Source of the DNA: Sandaracinobacteroides sp041675905
Lineage (GTDB): Bacteria; Pseudomonadota; Alphaproteobacteria; Sphingomonadales; Sphingomonadaceae
DNA length: 64,000 nt
Assembly: GCA_041675905.1 (NCBI GenBank)
Contig: JBAYSX010000010.1
Coordinates: 1 to 64,000 of the forward strand
Direction: 5' to 3'
The notes under the pieces: model-generated
Database searches by the model: none
Told to the model about the DNA's origin: nothing
What the model saw: the letters and a program-made list of their open reading frames with translations, nothing else
Position numbers and translations under genes: made by a program
In this document: positions 1 through 7,711 of the stretch, piece after piece
Numbering within the stretch: position 1 is the first letter of the stretch
How the letters are laid out: each line of letters begins with the position of its first letter

Positions 1-723
1 AAGCCATTGCTGGCGATCAACCATCTGGAAGGCCACGCGCTTTCCCCGCGGCTCGTCGATCCGGATCTGGAGTTTCCCTATCTGCTGCTGCTGGTGTCGG
101 GCGGCCATTGTCAGTTGCTCGCTGTGGAAGGCGTTGGCCGGTATCGCCGGCTGGCGACCACCATCGACGATGCGGCGGGCGAGGCGTTCGACAAGGTCGC
201 CAAAATGCTGAAGCTGGGCTTTCCCGGTGGTCCCCTCGTCGAACGCGCTGCCAGCACGGGCAATGCAGAAGCCGTCCCACTGCCGCGTCCGCTCGTCGGT
301 TCGGGGGAACCGCATTTCAGTTTCGCCGGCCTGAAAACCGCCGTGCTACGCGCGGTCGAATCGGGGCGTTATACCACGCCCGACCTCGCCGCCAGTTTCA
401 CCCGGGCCGTCACCGATTGTCTTGCGGATCGCACCCGTCTGGCGCTGGCAAATATGCCGGAGGCAACGACGCTGGTGGTGGCAGGCGGTGTCGCCGCCAA
501 CCGCGCTGTACGGGCGGCGCTTGAGGCCGAAGCCGCGCGCGCCGGCATCCCGTTCATCGCGCCGCCTGTGCGCCTGTGCACCGACAATGCCGCAATGATC
601 GCCTGGGCCGGGATCGAACGGCATCGCGCCGGACTGCCGGTGGATCCGGACGCGCAGGCCCGCCCGCGCTGGCCGCTGGACCCGGATGCCGAAACGGTGC
701 GTGGGGCAGGCGTTAAAGCCTAG
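1..723 (+). CDS. tsaD: tRNA N6-adenosine threonylcarbamoyltransferase TsaD (3' part, cut by window edge)
   Basis: Catalyses transfer of threonylcarbamoyl from TC-AMP to A37 of ANN-decoding tRNAs, as part of the TsaB/D/E complex. The frame is open from base 1, so the N-terminal third is missing. Visible are the metal-binding NHLEGH motif in the first residues, the LLLLVSGGHCQL phosphate-binding stretch, the DDAAGEAFDKVAKML motif and the C-terminal VVAGGVAANRAVR and LCTDNAAMIA motifs, all typical of the Kae1/TsaD family. About 240 residues are present of a usual 340. The stop overlaps the convergent rarA stop: the four bases CTAG at 720-723 contain a TAG on each strand. Identification is firm. 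Confidence 0.97.
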   Translation, partial: KPLLAINHLEGHALSPRLVDPDLEFPYLLLLVSGGHCQLLAVEGVGRYRRLATTIDDAAGEAFDKVAKMLKLGFPGGPLVERAASTGNAEAVPLPRPLVGSGEPHFSFAGLKTAVLRAVESGRYTTPDLAASFTRAVTDCLADRTRLALANMPEATTLVVAGGVAANRAVRAALEAEAARAGIPFIAPPVRLCTDNAAMIAWAGIERHRAGLPVDPDAQARPRWPLDPDAETVRGAGVKA

Positions 724-2021
724 CTTTTGGCGTTGCGCAAATTCTCCCAAAAGGCGAGACGCTCGCCAATGCGCTTTTCCATGCCCCGGTCTGTCGGGCG
801 GTAAAAACTTTGACGCGGCAAGTCATCTGGCCAGTAATTGTCGCCGGAAAAGCCATGTTCGCTGTCGTGATCGTAGCTGTAGCCGCGACCGTGACCCAGA
901 TCCTTCATCAATTTTGTCGGTGCATTGACGATATTTTTCGGTGGGGGCAGCGAACCGCTTTGTTTGGCGACGCGAAACCCGGCCTTTTGCGCGGCGTAGG
1001 CGCGATTGGATTTGGGCGCGGTGGCCAGATACAGACAGGCGTGGACGATTGCCAGTTCACCTTCGGGGCTGCCGAGAAAATCATAAGCATCTTTGGCTGC
1101 CAGCGTAATCACCAGCGCATTGCTGTCAGCCAGACCAATATCTTCGGATGCAAACCGCACCAGTCGACGTAAAACATAAAACGGCTCTTCACCCGCCACC
1201 AACATCCGCGCCAGCCAGTACAGGGCCGCATCCGGGTCCGACCCGCGCAAGGATTTATGCAAGGCCGAAATCAGATCATAATGACCATCCCGATCCTTGT
1301 CATATACCGGCATCCGCCGCTGCAAGGTTTCTGCCAGGGCTGTCCGGTCGAGAATATGCTCGCCCGTCAGCGAAAACAGCGTTTCCGCCTGGCTCAACAA
1401 AAACCGCCCGTCGCCATCGGCCTGGGCGATCAGCGCGGCACGCGCCTCGGCGTCCAATGGCAAGGCGCGGCCTTCCAGGGCTTCGGCGCGTTCCAGCAGG
1501 ATTGCCAGCGCATCGGCATCGAGTCGGTTCACCACCAGCACCTGCGCGCGTGACAATATGGCGGCGTTCAGTTCGAAACTGGGGTTTTCTGTTGTCGCGC
1601 CAATCAGCGTAATCGTGCCGTCTTCCATTGGCGCAAGGAAGCCGTCCTGCTGGGCGCGATTGAATCGATGAATCTCGTCGACGAACAACAAGGTCCGCCC
1701 CGGTACGACACGGGCTTCCGCAAAAATCGCTTTCAGATCGGCAATGCTCGTCATCACCGCCGACACGCCGACAAAGCGATAATTTGCCGCCGCCGCCAGC
1801 AAGCGGGCAATGGACGTCTTGCCCGTGCCGGGCGGCCCCCACAGCACCAGATTCGGCAATTGTTCGGCAGCGACCATGCGGGTCAGCGCGCCGTCGGCTC
1901 CCGTCAGATGCGGCTGGCCAACCACCTCGTCCAGAGATTGCGGCCGTAACCGATCGGCCAATGGCCGTACCTTTTCCCGACCCCTCTTTCCCGGCTCAGG
2001 TTCGCCGAACAGATCAGCCAT
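720..2021 (-). CDS. rarA: Replication-associated recombination protein A (RarA/MgsA AAA+ ATPase)
   Basis: RarA is a AAA+ ATPase related to clamp loaders that acts at stalled replication forks. This copy is 433 residues from the chosen ATG at 2021. The Walker A motif GPPGTGKT is at about residues 62-69 and the Walker B motif LLFVDE at about 111-116, followed by the AAA lid and the C-terminal MgsA region with the YDHDSEHGFSGDNYWPD segment. The frame stays open further upstream, but the ATG at 2021 has a GAGGAG ribosome site and starts the conserved MADLFG sequence. It overlaps the end of the bolA-like gene by 8 bases, so translation is probably coupled. Identity is firm. Confidence 0.96.
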   Translation of the reverse strand: MADLFGEPEPGKRGREKVRPLADRLRPQSLDEVVGQPHLTGADGALTRMVAAEQLPNLVLWGPPGTGKTSIARLLAAAANYRFVGVSAVMTSIADLKAIFAEARVVPGRTLLFVDEIHRFNRAQQDGFLAPMEDGTITLIGATTENPSFELNAAILSRAQVLVVNRLDADALAILLERAEALEGRALPLDAEARAALIAQADGDGRFLLSQAETLFSLTGEHILDRTALAETLQRRMPVYDKDRDGHYDLISALHKSLRGSDPDAALYWLARMLVAGEEPFYVLRRLVRFASEDIGLADSNALVITLAAKDAYDFLGSPEGELAIVHACLYLATAPKSNRAYAAQKAGFRVAKQSGSLPPPKNIVNAPTKLMKDLGHGRGYSYDHDSEHGFSGDNYWPDDLPRQSFYRPTDRGMEKRIGERLAFWENLRNAKS

Positions 2022-2295
2022 TCCGCTCCTCTCCGGGCGCGCGGCATTGCAACGCCAGCGCATGCACGCGAGTACGCAACAAATCCGCCAGCACGGTATT
2101 TACGGCCCGTTGGCGGGCTATCCGCGATTGTCCGGCGAAGGCGGCGCTTTCAATTTGTACAGTGAAATGGCTTTCGCCGCGCCCGTCATGGCCTGCATGG
2201 CCGGCATGTTTGGCGCTGTCGTCCTTCACGACCAGCCTGGTCGGCTGGAAATGCGCGCGCAGGCGGGATTCGATCTCATCGGCAACGGGCGTCAT
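2014..2295 (-). CDS. BolA family protein
   Basis: Small BolA/IbaG-type protein of 93 residues. BolA proteins have a KH-like fold and, with monothiol glutaredoxins, handle Fe-S or iron signals; some bind DNA. The sequence shows the family pattern: IESRLRAHFQPTRLVVKDDSAKHAGH near the start, a HFTVQIES strand, and the RIARQRAVNTVLADLL helix followed by VHALALQC. The start at 2295 has GGGAGA about 8 bases upstream; a longer open frame exists but its extra N-terminus has no BolA character. It overlaps rarA downstream and is divergent from the J-domain gene at 2341. Placement beside J-domain/cobS/cobT genes is common in alphaproteobacteria. Confidence 0.9.
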   Translation of the reverse strand: MTPVADEIESRLRAHFQPTRLVVKDDSAKHAGHAGHDGRGESHFTVQIESAAFAGQSRIARQRAVNTVLADLLRTRVHALALQCRAPGEERNG

Positions 2296-2340
2296 ATTGG
2301 CATCTCCCAAAATCCACACTGCTTGCCTATATGGAGTTCG

Positions 2341-2928
2341 GTGACAAGGGGAACAACGAAACCGAAAGGCGGCAGCTATCCATCGGGCACGCCATGCGCC
2401 TCGCCCGGATGCGACCTCGGCGGCGACTATCGCGCCCCGGTGCGGAAACCCGGCAGCGCCTATGCGCCCCCTGCAGGGCCGCCGCAATGGCAATATTTTT
2501 GTCTCGATCATGTGCGCGAATTTAATGCGTCCTGGAATTATTTCGCCGGGCTGGAAGGCGAGGAGTTATGGGAAGCGCAGAGCGCCGACAATAACTGGGA
2601 ACGCGAAACCCGCTCCTTTGCCCATAATGCCTTTGCCGGTGGTCCGGATCGTGTAGAAGATGCGCTTGGCGTATTGCGCTGGAGAAGGGCGGCACGCGCC
2701 ACCCGCCCGGCCTGCCCGCTGAGCCGTGAGGATCGGGAAGCGCTGAACCATCTGGGACTGGATAGCAGCGCCGATCTCGATGCGGTAAAATCCCGTTACC
2801 GCGAATTGGCGCGGCGCTACCATCCGGATGCCAATGATGGGCGTCGGGATCATGAATCCCGCTTGCAGGCATTGAACGCGGCCTATACGCATCTGAAACG
2901 CTCTTCTGCATTCAAACAATCGAGTTGA
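2341..2928 (+). CDS. J-domain (DnaJ-like) protein upstream of cobS
   Basis: A 195-residue protein with a C-terminal J domain: LGLDSSADLDAVKSRYRELARRYHPDAND carries the diagnostic HPD tripeptide and sits in about the last 60 residues. The N-terminal part has a cysteine pair (CASPGCDL), a WQYFCLDHVREFN segment and aromatic residues, as in other alphaproteobacterial J proteins located before cobS. It lacks the Gly/Phe and zinc-finger regions of true DnaJ, so it is a specialised DnaK co-chaperone. I chose the GTG at 2341 (GGAG four bases upstream); the frame extends further upstream but runs antisense through bolA and rarA. It ends one base before the cobS ATG, so it is likely cotranscribed with cobS-cobT. 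Confidence 0.88.
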   Translation: MTRGTTKPKGGSYPSGTPCASPGCDLGGDYRAPVRKPGSAYAPPAGPPQWQYFCLDHVREFNASWNYFAGLEGEELWEAQSADNNWERETRSFAHNAFAGGPDRVEDALGVLRWRRAARATRPACPLSREDREALNHLGLDSSADLDAVKSRYRELARRYHPDANDGRRDHESRLQALNAAYTHLKRSSAFKQSS

Positions 2929-2929
2929 T

Positions 2930-3943
2930 ATGACCGTTCTCAACCTGTCGAATGATACCGAAAACCATGGCGCGACGATCTTGCCAGCGCCCGACACCGA
3001 AATTGACGCGCGCGAGGTTTTTGGCGTCGACATAGATATGAAGGTGCCGGCTTTCAGCGTCGCTGACGAGCGGGTGCCTGATCTCGATCCAACTTATGTA
3101 TTCGATCCGGATACCACCCTGGCCATTCTGGCTGGCTTTGCCTACAACCGGCGCGTCATGATCCAGGGCTATCATGGCACTGGCAAATCCACGCATATCG
3201 AACAGGTGGCGGCGCGGCTGAACTGGCCGTGCATCCGCATCAATCTGGACAGCCACATCAGCCGGATCGATCTGGTGGGCAAGGATGCCATCGTCCTGCG
3301 TGACGGCAAGCAGGTGACGGAGTTCCGCGAAGGTCTGCTTCCCTGGGCGCTGCAGACCCCCACTGCGCTTGTGTTCGACGAATATGATGCCGGTCGCCCG
3401 GATGTGATGTTCGTGATCCAGCGCATCCTGGAAGTAGAGGGAAAACTGACCCTGCTCGACCAGAATCGGGTGATCCGGCCCAATCCGTGGTTCCGGCTGT
3501 TCGCCACCGCGAATACGGTGGGCCTCGGGGACACGTCCGGCCTGTATCACGGCACGCAACAGATCAACCAGGGGCAGATGGACCGCTGGAATATCGTGGT
3601 CACGCTCAACTATCTGCCAGCGGAAACGGAAACGCAGATCATCCGCGCCAAAATGCCGTCCTACGACACAGAAGCAGGACGCCAGACGGTGGCAAATATG
3701 GTGCAGGTTGCCGATATGACCCGTAAGGGTTTTATCGCTGGCGATATCTCGACGGTGATGAGCCCGCGCACGGTTTTGACCTGGGCGCAAAATGCCGAAA
3801 TTTTCAAGAATGTCGGCTTTGCTTTCCGTGTTAGTTTCCTGAACCGTTGCGATGAAGCCGAACGCGGCATGGTTGCGGAATATTATCAGCGCGTATTTGG
3901 CGAAGATTTGCCCGAGTCGGTAGTGGCGAAGGCCGGTCGCTAA
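2930..3943 (+). CDS. cobS: Cobaltochelatase subunit CobS (AAA+ ATPase)
   Basis: CobS is the MoxR-like AAA+ motor of the aerobic CobNST cobaltochelatase, which inserts Co2+ into hydrogenobyrinic acid a,c-diamide. It is 337 residues, the usual length. Walker A is GYHGTGKST at about residues 80-88, followed by the conserved NLDSHISRIDLVGKD segment, Walker B ALVFDEYDAGRPDVMF, and the LFATANTVGLGD sensor 1 region. The ATG lies one base after the J-domain gene stop, and cobT follows after 5 bases. The CobN subunit is not in the window. CobS/CobT pairs also occur in alphaproteobacteria without full B12 synthesis, so a different metal-chelation partner is possible. Confidence 0.95.
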   Translation: MTVLNLSNDTENHGATILPAPDTEIDAREVFGVDIDMKVPAFSVADERVPDLDPTYVFDPDTTLAILAGFAYNRRVMIQGYHGTGKSTHIEQVAARLNWPCIRINLDSHISRIDLVGKDAIVLRDGKQVTEFREGLLPWALQTPTALVFDEYDAGRPDVMFVIQRILEVEGKLTLLDQNRVIRPNPWFRLFATANTVGLGDTSGLYHGTQQINQGQMDRWNIVVTLNYLPAETETQIIRAKMPSYDTEAGRQTVANMVQVADMTRKGFIAGDISTVMSPRTVLTWAQNAEIFKNVGFAFRVSFLNRCDEAERGMVAEYYQRVFGEDLPESVVAKAGR

Positions 3944-3948
3944 ATCCG

Positions 3949-5793
3949 ATGGCCGATACGGACAGGCTGGAGGAGTTTCGTCAGGCGCTCGTGGCGGCCA
4001 TGCGGGCGCTGGGCAATGATCCTGAGTTCGAGCTCGGCTATACCGCCGATCAGCCATCGCTGACGGGCGAGCAGGCGCGGGTGCCGCAACCGTCGCGGGC
4101 GTTGCCAGCATCGCAGGTAGCCGAAATTCGTGGCTGGGCAGACAGTTTTGCGCTCCGGCACCGCTATCATGATCCGAAGCTGGCAGCGGGCGTTGCCGTG
4201 CCGGCAGGCCTGCCGCGCGAAATGCTGCAAGCCGCCGAGCAGGTGCGCGTGGAAGCTCTGGGCAGCCGCCAGATGGCGGGCGTTGCCCATAATCTGTCCC
4301 GTATGCTGGAAACGCGGATCAAATCGGATCCGATTGTCCGTGCCCGGACAGCGGATGAAGTTCCGTTGCAAACCGCTGTTGCGTTGCTGGTGCGCGAACG
4401 ATTGACGGGTGCGCCACCACCCGCGTCGGCCAGGGCGGGGCTTGACCTCGTGCGAGAGCGGATCGAACGGGCAGCAGGGACACATCTCGACGCACTGGCG
4501 GCGAACATCGACAACCAGGACGCCTATTCGCGCACTTTTGTACGTGTTCTGGCCGATCTTGGGCTGGCAGATGATCCGGACCAGCCACCCGAGGAAGATA
4601 AAGAAGACCAAAGCGAACAAACTGTCGACACCGAAGAGGCGCCCGACGACGAACAAGGTGAAGGCGACCAGCAGGAAAGCGGCAGTAGCACGGACACGCG
4701 CCCGGAAGCCACGGCCGGTGACGGCGATGAGGATGACCTGTTCGATTCGGAAATGGACAGCGAAACCACAGCGGAAGGCGACGCGGGCGATGATGGCGAT
4801 GAAGGCATGGTGCCGTGGCGACCGGACCGTCCGACCGGACGGTCAACAGAGGATTTTGACTACACTATTTACACCACTGCGTTCGACGAAATTATTACGG
4901 CCGAGGAATTGTGCGATGCCGAGGAATTGGCCCGGTTACGGGGTTATCTCGATCAGCAACTGGTGACGTTGCAGGGCGCGGTCACCAAATTGGCCAACCG
5001 CTTGCAACGGAGGCTGATGGCGCAGCAGAATCGCGCGTGGGATTTCGACCAGGAAGAAGGGTTGCTGGATACCGCACGTCTGACGCGCGTTGTCGTCGCC
5101 CCCGATAATGCCCTGACGTACAAGGTGGAGCGGGATACGGATTTTCGTGACACCATCGTCACCCTGTTGCTCGACAACAGCGGTTCGATGCGGGGGAGGC
5201 CCATTTCCATTGCGGCGATTTCCGCCGATATTCTCGCGCGCACACTGGAACGCTGCGGGGTGAAAACTGAAATTCTCGGCTTCACCACCCGTGCCTGGAA
5301 GGGCGGGCAATCACGCGAGAAATGGCTGGCCGATGGGCGGCCACCCCGGCCCGGGCGGCTGAACGATATCCGGCATATCATTTACAAGCAGGCCGATACA
5401 CCATGGCGGCGAGCGCGGCGTAACCTCGGGCTGTTGATGCGCGAGGGGTTGCTGAAAGAGAATATCGACGGCGAGGCGCTACTCTGGGCGCATAGCCGCC
5501 TGTTGGCGCGACGTGAGGAGCGGCGGATCCTGATGGTGATTTCCGATGGTGCGCCGGTGGACGACTCGACCCTGTCGGTGAATTCCGGCGACTATCTAGA
5601 GCGGCATTTGCGCCAGGTCATCAACTGGATCGAAAATCGTTCAACTGTGGAGTTGATCGCAATCGGCATCGGGCACGATGTTACGCGCTACTATCGCCGT
5701 GCGGTAACCCTGATGGATGCGGAGCAACTCGGCGGGGCCATCGTCGAACAGTTAGCTTCGCTGTTCGAAGAGGATAAAATCCGCCGACGCTGA
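3949..5793 (+). CDS. cobT: Cobaltochelatase subunit CobT
   Basis: CobT is the VWA-domain partner of CobS, 614 residues here. The N-terminal half is helical. Residues of about 205-290 form a very acidic linker rich in Asp, Glu, Gln and Ser, typical of CobT and BchD-like subunits. The C-terminal von Willebrand A domain has the MIDAS motif DNSGSMRG at about residues 408-415 and a later MVISDGAPVDD segment. It follows cobS with a 5-base gap and ends 8 bases before the convergent M23 peptidase gene. Together with CobS it forms a two-tier ring that feeds the chelatase. Confidence 0.94.
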   Translation: MADTDRLEEFRQALVAAMRALGNDPEFELGYTADQPSLTGEQARVPQPSRALPASQVAEIRGWADSFALRHRYHDPKLAAGVAVPAGLPREMLQAAEQVRVEALGSRQMAGVAHNLSRMLETRIKSDPIVRARTADEVPLQTAVALLVRERLTGAPPPASARAGLDLVRERIERAAGTHLDALAANIDNQDAYSRTFVRVLADLGLADDPDQPPEEDKEDQSEQTVDTEEAPDDEQGEGDQQESGSSTDTRPEATAGDGDEDDLFDSEMDSETTAEGDAGDDGDEGMVPWRPDRPTGRSTEDFDYTIYTTAFDEIITAEELCDAEELARLRGYLDQQLVTLQGAVTKLANRLQRRLMAQQNRAWDFDQEEGLLDTARLTRVVVAPDNALTYKVERDTDFRDTIVTLLLDNSGSMRGRPISIAAISADILARTLERCGVKTEILGFTTRAWKGGQSREKWLADGRPPRPGRLNDIRHIIYKQADTPWRRARRNLGLLMREGLLKENIDGEALLWAHSRLLARREERRILMVISDGAPVDDSTLSVNSGDYLERHLRQVINWIENRSTVELIAIGIGHDVTRYYRRAVTLMDAEQLGGAIVEQLASLFEEDKIRRR

Positions 5794-5801
5794 GGGCGCG
5801 A

Positions 5802-6992
5802 TCAGTTGATTGTGATGACGCGCGGCGGCCCGGCGACTTCGCCATTATAGGCGAGGATGTAGCTGGAAGCTTCCAGGAACGGGCGTGGATTCACAGCCTT
5901 GCCGTCGATACGCACTTCATAATGCAGGTGCGGGCCGGTGGAACGCCCGGTTGACCCGAGCGCGCCAATCTTTTCGCCAATGCCCACTTCCTGGCCGATC
6001 TTGACACCGATACGGGACAGGTGGGCGTAGCGCGTCATGATGCCCTTGCCATGATCGATGTCGATAACCAGGCCATAACCGCCATGCCGGCCAGCCCGGA
6101 CGATCTTGCCGGCTGCGGCAGCCATAACTGGCTCGCCGGTGACGCCGGCCATATCCAGCCCTGCGTGTGCGGCGCTCCTGCCATTGAACGGGTCATGCCG
6201 GAAGCCATAGCTGGAAGTAAGCGTGTAGTTACGCACGGGCACATAAGCTGGAATAGACGCCATCGCCGATTCCAGTTGTTCCACCCGCTGCCAGTTCACG
6301 AACAATTCGGTAAAACGCGGATCGGCGCCATGGGCTTCGTCTGTGGTTTCGGCGGTGGAGGCGGGAATATAAGGACCGCCAAGTCCGGTGTTGCCGCCGA
6401 CGACTTGCCGGACGGACTGGGCGATGAAGCGCGACGGCTTCAGGCCGAGGCGGCCGATCAGCGCCTCGGCATCGCGAAGACGGGTTTCAGCGGTTGCGGC
6501 GGCCCGATCCACGAGCGCCAACTGTTTGGCTTCGAGTGCTGCGAATGGGGCAAGAACGCCGGTTTCGGCTGCCTGGGCGGCAGTTGCGCGCGTCGCACGG
6601 GGCAGCAGATCGCCGAGCGCCACAGCGTTGCTACGGCCGGTCAGCAATGCGTCGAGAAATTGTTGCCGGGCCTCGATCCGCTCGGCCGTCGTGGCGACGG
6701 TGCCTTGCAGCGCGTTGGTGTCCGCTTTCAGCGCCTGCATCTGGGCGGTCATTCGAGCAAGCTCGGCCTCGGTTTTCCGGTCAGCCTCCGGATTTGCTAC
6801 TGCATTGACCGTGCCAACAGCCAGCCAGGCGGCGATCATGGCGGAGGTTGCGATTCCCATAAGCTGTCCGCGCGTCCCAAGTGTAAAGCTACGGTCGCCA
6901 TCAACTGATTGCACGACAATCCGTCGTTCGGGGAAATGTCGGCGGAGGGCAGAAACGGCCTGAGCCTGAACAGACCGGAACCTTACCCGCAT
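5802..6992 (-). CDS. M23 family metallopeptidase with N-terminal membrane anchor and coiled coil
   Basis: Probable peptidoglycan DD-endopeptidase of the LytM/M23 family, 396 residues from the ATG at 6992. After a basic N-terminus, a hydrophobic segment GIATSAMIAAWLAVGTVNAVA at about residues 45-65 should anchor or export it, followed by a coiled coil (ADRKTEAELARMTAQMQALKAD). The M23 domain is C-terminal: HAGLDMAG at about 276-283 supplies the first His and Asp, and the HLH motif at about 355-357 completes the zinc site. Both are intact, so it should be active rather than an EnvC-type activator. The frame extends upstream of 6992 without family similarity. It is monocistronic, with 249 bp before bcp. 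Confidence 0.9.
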   Translation of the reverse strand: MRVRFRSVQAQAVSALRRHFPERRIVVQSVDGDRSFTLGTRGQLMGIATSAMIAAWLAVGTVNAVANPEADRKTEAELARMTAQMQALKADTNALQGTVATTAERIEARQQFLDALLTGRSNAVALGDLLPRATRATAAQAAETGVLAPFAALEAKQLALVDRAAATAETRLRDAEALIGRLGLKPSRFIAQSVRQVVGGNTGLGGPYIPASTAETTDEAHGADPRFTELFVNWQRVEQLESAMASIPAYVPVRNYTLTSSYGFRHDPFNGRSAAHAGLDMAGVTGEPVMAAAAGKIVRAGRHGGYGLVIDIDHGKGIMTRYAHLSRIGVKIGQEVGIGEKIGALGSTGRSTGPHLHYEVRIDGKAVNPRPFLEASSYILAYNGEVAGPPRVITIN

Positions 6993-7241
6993 TCCTCGAC
7001 AAATCCTTCTCGCGACAGTGCCGGAACAAGTTCGGCGACCCGTGGTTATGGCATTACCCAAAATGTTGATCCGGACTTCGATCGATGTCCGGCACAACGC
7101 GTGTGCGATACCAACGGCTTCACCACAAGCGCGCTTTAACGTGGCAACGCCCAACTGGCCTTCCTGCGGGATGAAACGTTACCAAGGCGGGGTTACTATG
7201 ATCGGCGCAAGTGTCCTGCGGGGGAATCGGCGGCCCGGTGC

Positions 7242-7700
7242 TCAGCCTTGTGCGGCTTTCAGCACGGCTGCGGCGTGCCCCGGCACCTTCACCTTGCGCC
7301 AGACGTTCAGGATTCTGCCGTCCGGCCCGATCAGGAAGGTCGACCGTTCGATTCCCATATATTTTCTGCCGTACATGCTTTTCTCTACCCAGACGCCATA
7401 GGCCTCCAGCGTTTCGCCGTCGGGATCGGATGCGAGTTGCACTTTCAGATCATGTTTTTCGATGAATTTCACATGCTTCGCGATGCTGTCTTTCGAGACG
7501 TCCAGGACAGCCACGCCGATGGCCGCAAAATCATCAACAAGGGCGGTAAAATCCTTCGCCTCCGACGTGCAGCCGGACGTATCGTCTTTCGGATAGAACC
7601 AGAGCACCAGTTTGCGACCTGCAAAATCGGAAAGGCTTACCGGACCCTCCGGGGTTTCAAGCGTAAAGGCTGGCGCGGCGTGACCAGGTTCCAGAGTCAT
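7242..7700 (-). CDS. bcp: Peroxiredoxin, Bcp/PrxQ type (single-cysteine variant)
   Basis: Thioredoxin-fold thiol peroxidase that reduces hydroperoxides in the cytoplasm; 152 residues. The peroxidatic cysteine is in the motif PKDDTSGCTSEAKDF. Many Bcp proteins have a resolving cysteine five residues later; here that position is Lys and there is no other cysteine in the protein, so it should act as a 1-Cys enzyme needing an external thiol. The start at 7700 has GAGGAC upstream and begins the conserved GHAAPAFTLETPEG region; an in-frame start 39 bases earlier would reach into glnE. It lies 11 bases downstream of glnE and is likely the last gene of panC-glnE-bcp. Confidence 0.92.
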   Translation of the reverse strand: MTLEPGHAAPAFTLETPEGPVSLSDFAGRKLVLWFYPKDDTSGCTSEAKDFTALVDDFAAIGVAVLDVSKDSIAKHVKFIEKHDLKVQLASDPDGETLEAYGVWVEKSMYGRKYMGIERSTFLIGPDGRILNVWRKVKVPGHAAAVLKAAQG

Positions 7701-7711
7701 ATCAAATGTCC

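Noticed and set aside
2912..4111. A 399-codon open frame antisense to cobS.
   Set aside because: It is a shadow of cobS and the start of cobT; there is no ribosome site or family motif.
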